The position numbers were made by a program, and so were the translations under genes. 64,000 nt of DNA from Fulvia fulva (taxonomy: Eukaryota > Ascomycota > Dothideomycetes > Mycosphaerellales > Mycosphaerellaceae), in NCBI RefSeq assembly GCF_020509005.1, contig NC_063015.1, forward strand, positions 5,194,501 through 5,258,500. The letters run 5' to 3'. Under the pieces are notes generated by a model. That model did not search any database and was not told the origin of the DNA. It saw only the letters and a program-made list of their open reading frames with translations. Below, piece by piece: positions 44,328-52,571 of the stretch; position 1 is the first letter of the stretch; each line of letters starts with the position of its first letter.

Positions 44328-47300
44328 CTACCTTGCCCGCGGCCCTAGTTCTGTCCTCCTCTTCATTCCCTGTTCCTCTATCCTCCTCCTTATCTCCTCC
44401 TCCTTTCTCTCTTCCTCCCTCTTCTCAATCCATCTCTCTGTTTCCACTGCAAGAGAGAACTGTTCAAGGTAGTTCTCCGACAGGATCCACCTTGTTACCC
44501 TTTGTATGTCTCGTTTGTTCTTGATAATGGCTTGGTACTGCCTATCTCTTGCCTTTGCTCTCCATAGACTCCTCCCTCTGACCCACTCCTTGCAGACTAG
44601 GACCATGTGCTTCGGGTTCTGGGACAGGTAGCCACATGGGCAGCTCTTGGATTCATGTCCTGGGACTCTTCTTTGATGCAAGTATGCCCTAAGCCCAATG
44701 TGCTCAGAACGGATCTGGATGGCTATACTTGCTTCTGCCCTCTTCAGGTCCTTGTAGATGTGGTAGTTGTACCTTCCAAATGTTCTTGCTGCTAGTGGGG
44801 CCCCTGGTCTTACGTGCTGTTGGCTCCAGTTTTTTCCCAGAGGTATCCTGCAATTTGCTCAGCTTGGCTTTGTTTCTTCTTGTCTTTGTCTCTTGAGCTG
44901 GCTTGGCCTCTGTGGGCCTCCCCTTGTTCAAGGGCTGCCGTGATCTCTTGAAATGTTGCAAGGTCTCTTTCCTTTTGTGGGATCATGTGTGGCCTGTTGG
45001 GTCTCCTCTTCCTTGTACATTGGGTTCTGATCTTCAGTGTGGCTGCTTGGATGGCTCCCTGTACTTGGTATGCAGATGTCCTGCCTGCATATTGGCTCCT
45101 TAGGCCTTGGAGGTATTCTTTGATAGGAGCAGTTCCTGACTCCATTTCCAATGTCTTGTAGGGAGTTGACTTGTAGGCCCCAAGTACTCTCTTCAGGCAG
45201 GCTGCTTGGGCTCTGTTAAGGGGTTCCTCAATCCTCTTTGGGGTGTGCTTTGCTACTGCCCAGACTGCTGCTCCATACATCATTGCAGGTTTGACAATAG
45301 CCTTGTACATGATCCTTGCCTTAGAGAAGGTTGCGCCCCATGTGGAGGCTGTAAGCCTTTCTATAGACTGTCTGTTTGTGTCTGCTCTTGCCTGAGCCTT
45401 CTTCACCTGTGGACCCCAGCTAAGCTTTGGGTCCAGCCATATCCCTAGGACCCTGAGTTCCTGTGTAGGGTGAGTTTCAAAGCCCTGGATCTGTACTGTT
45501 GCCTGCAAATTGTGTTTTGTCTTTGCCCTGCTGAAGTGGATAAGCTGGTACTTGTCTGGTGCAAATTTTGCCCCGTGTTCCCTTGCCCATTTCTCGCACT
45601 GTTTATGTCTTTCCTCGAGGAGGTTGCAGTTGTGTTCTGTGGAGTCTGACCATGCTAGGATGTTTGTGTCATCTACAAATCCTGATGCTGTAGTGTTTGT
45701 TGTCTCCAGGAGTGGCATTAGGTCTCCCACAAAGAGGAGGAAGAGGATTGGTGAGAGTGTGGATCCTTGTGGGATCCCTGTGCGTGCTATTGGTGTCTGT
45801 GGGGCCTTGTAGGTTCCAAGGAGGATTTGGGTTGTTCTGTTTTGGAGGAATGATTGCACAAATGTGACGATCCATGTTGGGATAGCCTTCTGTTTTAGGA
45901 TGTGGATGAGCCTAGTGTGGGAGACATTGTCGAAGGCTCCTGATATGTCAAGTGAGAGCAGTGATGCTACTCTATTGTTGCCATAGTGGCAGATGTGTCT
46001 GATCTGTTCTGTAATTAGCTCCACTGCTGTAAGGGTGGATCTCTTTCTCCTGCCCCCTATCTGTGTTGCTGGGAGGAGGTTATGTTCCTCCACAATCTCT
46101 GTAAGCCTCTAAGCAATGATCTTTTCAAGGAGCTTTCCTATTGTGTTCAGCAATGCAATTGGCCTATATGACTTTAGTTTGGTGTAGTCCTCTTTCCGGG
46201 GTTTCCTTAGGACACATGTGAGGGATTGTTTGAAGATCCCTGGGCAATAGCCTTGTGCCATACATTGGGTGAAGATTGGTGCCAGTACTGGGGTGATAAG
46301 GTCTCTACATGCCTTCAGGTAGCAGTTGGGGATCTTGTCCGGGCCTGGGGCCCTGTTTCCCTTGAGTTTCTTAATGACTCCCTCAATCTCCTTAGCATCT
46401 ACATGCCAGCTAGCCTCTCTTGGTTGTGGGATGTGAGCTCCTGGGATGTTGCTGAGGTCTGCCTCCACCTGGGTCCCAAAGAAATGGCTTGCAAATGCCT
46501 CTGCCTTCCCCTTAAGAGTGGTTTGCACCTGTCCTCTCTGGTCTTGTATTGGGGGAAACTGAGGTAGGGAGTTCTTCTCATCTTCGGGCTTCCTTGCCCA
46601 CTTGGCTAGCCTCCAGATTTGTTCTGGATGTTCTGTGATCATCCCAACAGTGGACCTCCATTCTTGCTGTTTGTCCCTCCTAATCTGTGCTCTCTTGGCT
46701 TGGCAGGCATTGTTATAGGTCTCCCAATTGGCCTGGGTACGTTGTTGCTCCCATCTTCTCCTTGCCCTTCTTGCGTCCTTGACCTTGGTTGTGCATTCAT
46801 GTGTCCAGTATGTCTTCTGGTATGGTGACCACCTCTTCTTAGGTATGTGGGCTTGGGCTGCTCTCTCCATGGCTATCACCAGTTGTATGGCAGCCTGGTC
46901 AATCCCCTCTGTTGTGTACATGTTGTCTATGTTCACCCATTCAAGTTCACCCTCTAGCTGTTCCTGCACTAGTGACCAGTTGGCCTTCTTCCAGTTGAGC
47001 TTCTCTTCTGGCTCCCTCTCTTCCTCAACCGTGAGCTGGATCCGTCTGGATTGGGAGGCGATCCGATGAGGACTCAAGGTGGCTGCTCACTTTGCAACTC
47101 TCCACCTTCTGTGTCAGGGCATGGGACATAAAACACAGGTCTAGTGTGCTAGAGCTGTTGTTTCTTGCCCATGTTTCTGTTCCCTTTGGTGTGACTAGGC
47201 CTAGCTGGGCTGTCTCCATCTGGCTAATAAGCCTGCCTGCCAGGAAGTGGTGTGCTGGGGAGAAGTCTGATCCCCATGTTGGGTGATGGAGGTTGAAGTC

Positions 47301-47735
47301 CCCAACCACTATGTTCTGGGCTTGTTGACTCATTGCCTCTGGAAGTCTTTCCAATGTGTGTAGCTGTGTGCTACTACTAGACTCTGGGGGTGGGTTATAC
47401 ACACTGTGGACCAGGATCTGGCCATGTGATGTCGTTAGTTGTATTGTGGTAATGTCCCTGTCAGCCCTTGGCAAGGCTTGCCAGTCCTCAGTTGACACCT
47501 TCTTGCTGATGTAGATGCAGGACCTTGGGACTTCCTCTGTTCTGTTGACCACTGAGTGATACTCTGGGCTCTTCACTGTTGAGGGGATTCTGGTATGTGG
47601 GCTGATCCATGGTTCTTGTATTGCCACAATGTGGTGTACCTCTGGGTCCAGGGCTTGCAGGAAGCTCCTCTGGACCTTGTCCTTGCTTTTATTGACATTG
47701 TACTGAATGATGGTTAGCTTGTTGGTGTGAGGCAT
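44328..47735 (-). pseudogene. LINE family B copy 4 ORF2 (endonuclease, RT)
   Basis: The ATG at 47735 overlaps the ORF1 stop as TAATG. The endonuclease (LTIIQYNVNKSKDKVQRSFL, VAIQEPWISP, VGDFNLHHPTWGSDF) runs to a frameshift at about 47045-47077. The next frame covers the thumb-proximal and RT N-terminal part to a TAG near 46106. Then 427 open residues hold SLLSLDISGAFDNVSH and FVDD near 45670. A frameshift near 44815 leads to the last part with CPCGYLSQNPKHMVLVC. Four lesions in 3.4 kb make this the least damaged LINE here. Confidence 0.9.
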
Positions 47736-49020
47736 TAGGACATGGGTGTGTCTGGCTGGTCATGTGGTTGGTTGTAGGGCTGGTTCTCCTGGCTTTGTTG
47801 CTCTATTTGTTCCGACTCCTCCCGCTGGCTCCCTATCATCTGGTGTATCTTCATCTGTCCATTGCTTTGTCCTGCTCTGAACAGGTGTGTTGGCCTCCCC
47901 ATTGCAGGTATTAGCTCATCTTGCGGCCTTGGTCTCTTGTTTGGGTGAAAGGTCCTTGCTGGCTGGTCTTTCTCCCCCACTAAGAATCTTGCAGGAGTTG
48001 TTACTCTTGCTTCCCTCGCCTTCCACTGGGCTGCAAGTCTAGCTGGACATTGGTTTGAGCATGCTGGATGTTTCCTTCCGCAAGCTGCACATTTCGTGTC
48101 TTCCTTCTTCTTCTGGCACTCCTGGGTTACGTGATCACCAGCACAGTGGGAGCAGACTGGTGTAGGTCTGTTACACTTTGGGGCAATATGGCCATACTGT
48201 TGACACTTAAAACATTGGAGGACTCTGTGGTTACTCTGATGTATCTCTGCTTCTAGTCTCTCGTAGTCCCAGAATAGTCCTTGGTCTAGAACCTTGTTTG
48301 CCTGGGCTGCAGTTCCTACCCATAAGATGAGAGATGAGGCCTTCTTAGTCTCTTCAATCTTCTTCCTGACCCATGCCACTTTTGTGATCTGTAGTCCTGG
48401 GACTGTTGCTTGGTTCTGTCTCTGAAGGCTTGGCATGTCTTCTTGTATGTTGAAGGATCTTGGGACTCCATGTGCAATGACCATGTGTTGCTGATGGGAG
48501 ACCTTTGCTGTCTTGCCAATCTTTAGTGTCCATTCCTTGTTCATCTCTAGGGTCTTCTTGTCCTGTGTGTGGGCTGTAAACAGTCTTACCCCTCTATTGT
48601 CTGCCTTTGCTCCTACTACCTCCTTCATCCCAAGCTTTTCTACTATCTCCCTTCCTGTCATCTTGCCTACCTCTTCCTTCTCCTGCTGGTCTGTGATGTG
48701 TATGCGGACTACCGTGCTTTGGGGGGGCTAGTGGGGGGCTCGTTGCTGCTGCAGCATATGTCTTTAGGCCTTGGGCCTGCCTTGGGTCTTTCTGGAAGGT
48801 GTTTCTTGTCGCTTCGATTGCTCTATTAATCGTAGTTCCTGTTTGTTGTTTGAGTGCTTTCAGTCCCCCGAGGAGCTCACTTATTACCCCTTTTAGTGCT
48901 CTTTCTGGGAATTGTCCCTCTTCTGCCATTACCATCTCCTCTGCCTTTCTACAAAGCATTCCCCATTCATCTCCTCCTCGTTCTCTGTCTCTTTCCGTCG
49001 CCGTCGTCGCGATTCCGAGT
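47735..49020 (-). pseudogene. LINE family B copy 4 ORF1 (zinc-knuckle RNA-binding)
   Basis: The 5' end lacks an obvious ATG and is probably truncated a few codons into the frame. After about 80 residues the frame shifts in a run of seven G/C bases at about 48721-48727. The second part is open for over 300 residues and holds three knuckles (CFKCQQYGHIAPKC, CSHCAGDHVTQEC, CAACGRKHPACSNQC) at about 48200-48050 and a Gln-rich tail. The stop TAA overlaps the ORF2 ATG. A single-base homopolymer error, biological or from assembly, could account for the shift. Confidence 0.85.
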
Positions 49021-49490
49021 CCTCAGCAGCTCGTTAATATATATAGCGGGCACCGTTCTCTCGAAATACGATTTAAGGGTCCTCTTTCGCGTAAGGAAGT
49101 CCTTATAGATCCTTCTATACTCCTTAATTGCCGTAATACGGTAGTTATACGCCCTAGATTGTCTTTGAAAGGTGACCTATTCGTCATCGCTTGTATCTAA
49201 GGGAGGAGTATTAGGGGGTAGCTCGTAGTCGTGATTCTACGGTTCGAGGGGTGGGTCGATGTCTATCCCGGGGGTTGTTACCCTCTCTATATACTTCTAG
49301 AGGTCCAGTCGGATGGCCTTGGCCTTGGTTTGAAGAAAGAAGTCATCAAACTTTGAGGGGTTAGGGCATTCCAGCTCCTTTGATGTCATAGCGGATGGGT
49401 TGTCTAGAAGATACTGTTTGAGGTCTATGGTGGTGTCCTGAAAAGGAGGTTTGGATGGAAACAATATGTGTAGTAACCCTGAGTGTACAA

Positions 49491-49504
49491 CTCGGGCTCA
49501 TAAC
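49491..49504 (-). other. Copia-3 primer-binding site
   Basis: CTCGGGCTCATAAC next to the LTR end; the same initiator tRNA-Met anticodon-arm match as Copia-1 and Copia-2, here not RIP-altered. Confidence 0.6.
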
Positions 49505-49602
49505 TGTAAAACTCTGGGTCAAAAGGAACGCTCCTTAAGAGAGTTGAGTAGTCTGGTTATATATAGTTCCACACAACAGCTTGTGTGAAAGTGAGATTGA
49601 CA
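49505..49602 (-). repeat. Short 5' LTR remnant of Copia-3
   Basis: On the minus strand it ends GAGTTTTACA at 49505, beside the primer site. The outer end could be TGTCAATC at 49602 or TGTTGTGTGG at 49578. It has a TATATATAA box near 49557 and inverted repeats CACACAA / TTGTGTG. No partner LTR was found. This is the right edge of the repeat block. Confidence 0.45.
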
Positions 49603-49751
49603 TGGAGTAGAGAAGAGAAACAGCATGAAGTCGCTTTCGGTCGGACCTCGGCATCAGCTTTCTTTGCAACAACGCAACATCATACATGTTCTTTCTTCAC
49701 ATGCATCTCATCCCGCATTCACCTCCCTTCCGGTGGTCAACCGCTCCAACA

Positions 49752-50429
49752 TCACGCTTGCGAACCTCGGCGACCCCACTTTCCTCCGCGCCCGCGCCCG
49801 CGCTTCGCTTTCTTGCCTGCCTTCTTCTTCTGCTTGTTCGCCGCACCGATTTGGTCAGCCATCCAGTTCAGCTCCGCCCAATGATAGTACGAGATGAACG
49901 TCTCCTTTCTCCAGCCCAGCGGCAATGGCTCTAGATCACGCTTTTGCAAACGCCACAGCCACGCTCGGTGCATGTATTCGGTCATGCTACAACCACTCAT
50001 GGCAGTCAACCACCGAACTTGCTCAACCGACGCTTCGCCCGCGTGGAAGATCTGCCCACGTGCAACGTGGCCTCCCTTTCGCTGTTTATTGCTGTAGCTG
50101 GCGACGGCGTCCGCGCAACGCAACCTGGAGCGTAGGCATTGCGCATGGCGAAACAGTGGCGACAAGTATCGCGGCTCCACAAGAGCGGGCATGTTAGTCA
50201 CCTTCGACTGTTTCGCAGGAGCGGCATCCGATCTTTGTGGCTCTAAGGCTAGCAGCGGTGGCGAGCTTCGTGCATCGAACACGCACGTCACCGTCTCTGG
50301 GTCTCTCGCTTCGAGCTGTGTCAAGCTCTGTCCACGCGTGTCCTGTGTCTCCGCAGCGAGGCGCCGGGCTGGGGAATCCACAGCTGGCGATGCTACGACA
50401 CGAGGCCAAGACCCGTCGCTTGCTGCCAC
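49752..50429 (-). CDS. Small basic hypothetical protein
   Basis: A 225-residue frame with GC-rich, non-RIPed codons. The C-terminal half looks like real protein: GQIFHAGEASVEQVRWLTAM, then EYMHRAWLWRL, LPLGWRKETFISYYHWAELNW, and a Lys/Arg/Gly tail (KQKKKAGKKAKRGRGRGG) that suggests nucleolar or RNA-associated location. The first ~80 residues are less convincing and the start may be the ATG at residue 80. I do not recognise the family. It lies 108 bp downstream of the next minus-strand gene and about 150 bp from the last retrotransposon remnant. Overlapping plus-strand frames are shadows. Confidence 0.5.
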   Translation of the reverse strand: MAASDGSWPRVVASPAVDSPARRLAAETQDTRGQSLTQLEARDPETVTCVFDARSSPPLLALEPQRSDAAPAKQSKVTNMPALVEPRYLSPLFRHAQCLRSRLRCADAVASYSNKQRKGGHVARGQIFHAGEASVEQVRWLTAMSGCSMTEYMHRAWLWRLQKRDLEPLPLGWRKETFISYYHWAELNWMADQIGAANKQKKKAGKKAKRGRGRGGKWGRRGSQA

Positions 50430-50537
50430 GGCATCTCTTCGACGTTGGGCGTGTTCACTTGCGCTGACTGGTGTCCACGGCCCGTCCTTGGCACGACCTG
50501 ATGATTGTCAATTCATGAACCAGCTGTTCAGCAGTCT

Positions 50538-51839
50538 CTACGTACTTTGGCAGTGGTAGTTACATTCCATCGGCATCCTGGAGCTGTACAGACAATTGGC
50601 GCATGCGCCTCTTGCAAATCCTGTCAGCACAACACAACCTCGGAAGGGTCCCAAGCCCCTTGTGCAGTGGTCGCATTTCTTTTTCTGCATCATGCCGACC
50701 ATTTGCAAGGCCGCCGCTCGGCGCATTTTGGGACACTCGGCATTGAACGTCCTCTGAAGATAGCGTTTCCGGAAGATCAGATCATTACTGTCCGGCATGC
50801 TCAGCAACTTTCCAACGTCTCCAGCCACGCCGCGCAGTAAACGTCTCAAAGCATCATTGTAGACCTGGCTTCTCTCGGGCCTGAAGCTGGGCGAATAAAC
50901 GATGCCTTGTGGTCGTAGCTTGGTAGGAGAGGCACTTGTTGACTGCTGCTGGGTCCTCGTTTGTCTCTCATTGCTACTTGCTTCATCTATTTCCTGGCTT
51001 TCGCGCATCTTTCGCAAAAAGTCCTCCAGCTGCGGGTTTGCACATTCAAGAACGAAGCCTTCGTCTTCCCAAGTTGACTTCCAATCGATCAGGAGATGTG
51101 GCTCGTTGTTCGCGCCGAGCTCCGGACTCACAGGGCAGTACGAACGAACAATGTATTCTTGCTTGTCACATCTGACAGTGTCACGACCATCTTCGGCTCG
51201 GAGCAGACGGGTCGGCACTTTTGAGTTCTTCCATGCCACCTTGTACACCGTGGTGTCATGGCGCTTGCCTTGACCTACGATCTCATCGACAGCAAACTTC
51301 GCTCCATGCCAACTCGACTTGTCTGGTGTGGCAGCAGGAGGATCTGGTAGGTTGCTGAGGATTTCCAATGCTTCGTCGAACATACGGGTGTCTTCGCTGG
51401 GGACTGGAGAAGTGCCTATGCTCCCGTTCTCGTGGTTCCGTACAAGACTGGGCATGACAGTCTGACGATCACCGACTGCGACCACGACTGCTCCATTGTA
51501 GAGCTTGCTCGATCTTGCCGCCGGACTTGTGGTACCATCTTCCCTCCGCTCTGGTCGACGCTTTCGTATCGATATCCTCGGCAGCTTTCCAGGCTTCGGC
51601 GGTGTATCCTGTAGCATCTTCGGTGAACGGACTGGTGCTTGGCTCTTTCTCCGTGTCGAATGACGGAGACGAAGACGAAGAGCTCCATGCCTCGCAGGAA
51701 AGGGAGTGATATTGGAGGCTCGTGCATCATCATTCCGTGATGCCAGTTGAGTTCCAAGCGTGTGGCCTGTCAACAAGGTATGCCAGCTGCGGATCGTGAG
51801 GCCCGCGCCTGGGGAATGAACCACGACCGTGCTCGACAT
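50538..51839 (-). CDS. Chromo-like and DUF3716-like cysteine-motif protein
   Basis: The start is taken at the ATG 51839 (433 residues); an in-frame ATG at 51983 adds a Cys/Arg-rich leader that looks like untranslated sequence. The N-terminal part is basic and Ser/Pro-rich. A segment about 50530-51310 upstream of the C-terminus reads FAVDEIVGQGKRHDTTVYKVAWK and later LLIDWKSTWEDEGFV, reminiscent of a chromo-type fold. The last 45 residues carry CDHC, then GPFRGCVV and CANC..C, the pattern of the fungal DUF3716 family (function unknown). Chromatin association is inference from the chromo-like part. No intron is needed. Confidence 0.65.
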   Translation of the reverse strand: MSSTVVVHSPGAGLTIRSWHTLLTGHTLGTQLASRNDDARASNITPFPARHGALRLRLRHSTRRKSQAPVRSPKMLQDTPPKPGKLPRISIRKRRPERREDGTTSPAARSSKLYNGAVVVAVGDRQTVMPSLVRNHENGSIGTSPVPSEDTRMFDEALEILSNLPDPPAATPDKSSWHGAKFAVDEIVGQGKRHDTTVYKVAWKNSKVPTRLLRAEDGRDTVRCDKQEYIVRSYCPVSPELGANNEPHLLIDWKSTWEDEGFVLECANPQLEDFLRKMRESQEIDEASSNERQTRTQQQSTSASPTKLRPQGIVYSPSFRPERSQVYNDALRRLLRGVAGDVGKLLSMPDSNDLIFRKRYLQRTFNAECPKMRRAAALQMVGMMQKKKCDHCTRGLGPFRGCVVLTGFARGACANCLYSSRMPMECNYHCQST

Positions 51840-52174
51840 GTCACGGGGGATTGAAGCATCATCCCTGCAACGCCACGGCATGGAGCGCGGGCGGTTACGG
51901 CAAGTGTCAATCACGGGACTTTGTCCATTTGAACAATATGCTCTGTGGCACGCGGCGCGTGGACGTGATACCGTGGTCTGCATGCCAATCTCTTACTCCA
52001 TTGTTGTTAACGATCACTCACTGGATGTCGTTGCTTTAGAAATTGCCGCTTTCACACAAAGTACACACGAGGACAGATCAACACTTTGACTGCCTTACGT
52101 GTGAGCAAAGGTGATGATACCTCGTAGCACTTCACAGAATTGCGTATAGGCTGCAAAGTGACTTCTTTGTTCAA

Positions 52175-52571
52175 GATGCCCTCAAAGTTTCTCCATCTAA
52201 CAAAGATCGACAACCAATTCGACCGGTACAGCCCAGTGTATACAACGAGCAGAGCAGCACAGCTTCCAACCAGTGCGATCAGCGTCGCAACCGCAAAATT
52301 CTACGATGCGCCTGATGCCGCTGCTTATACGCCACCCATGCTGGCTGTGACTCGCACCGCCGAGCGCGTCACAGATCATGATGTGGTCATGAAGACTGTT
52401 GAGGAGGAGCGTGTGCTCGCACCTCAGACCATTTCTCAGCGCGAGGTCGAGCGCGAAGCACCAGGGCCCAAGAAGATGTTCATCCAGCCCCTGCCACGAG
52501 AGCAAGCAGTGAGAAAAGCTCGCGTAGTACCGCGATCTAGGAGATCACGCTGTATGCCGGACAGAGGATGA
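52175..52571 (+). CDS. Hypothetical protein, possibly partial
   Basis: From ATG 52175 the frame reads MPSKFLHLTKIDNQFDRYSP and continues with a balanced composition (APDAAAYTPPMLAV, VVMKTVEEERVLAP, REVEREAPGPKKMF) before becoming Arg-rich near the stop. The sudden change suggests an exon end near 52520, with further exons possibly in 52600-53110, but no convincing splice pair was found. It is divergent from the minus-strand gene starting at 51839. Function unknown. Confidence 0.3.

Larger units (their letters stand above)
44130..49030 (-). mobile_element. Tad1-like LINE, family B copy 4, nearly intact
   Basis: A 4.9-kb element between direct repeats TCGTTAATATA (44119-44129 and 49031-49041). 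It has a GATA-type tail at the low-coordinate end and a 198-nt 3' UTR like copy 3. Only three frameshifts and one TAG break two otherwise long frames. The 5' end seems cut just inside ORF1. It sits only about 50 bp of target DNA from copy 3, in the same orientation. Confidence 0.92.
37830..49428 (-). pseudogene. Copia-3 gag-like frame in four pieces
   Basis: The first piece begins with ATA at 49426-49428 where an ATG is expected (a G-to-A change) and continues DLKQYLLDNPSAMTSKELEC, then a charged region near 49100. It passes through the short pieces at 44129-44080 and 39182-39114 and resumes at 38712 in the same frame (..LIKGP then YIPTKRAVL). The last piece has a coiled-coil-like stretch (LEKDKDVKGLF.., KYKS.I.DLKEAN) and ends near 37830. 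Breaks are TAG. The start resembles Copia gag; the rest I do not recognise. Confidence 0.55.
37505..49602 (-). mobile_element. Remains of a third Copia-type element (Copia-3), cut by three inserts
   Basis: A 5' LTR end and primer site at 49491-49602 are followed on the minus strand by a gag-like frame in four pieces: 49428-49041, 44129-44080, 39182-39114 and 38712 to about 37830. Between them lie LINE family B copies 4 and 3 and a 401-bp GC-rich insert. Removing each insert with one target copy restores the same frame. No pol is found; 37505-37830 looks non-coding. Confidence 0.65.

Noticed and set aside
17400..49600. The repeat block as a centromere or CRISPR-like array
   Set aside because: There is no satellite or regularly spaced repeat; all structure is explained by nested retrotransposons.
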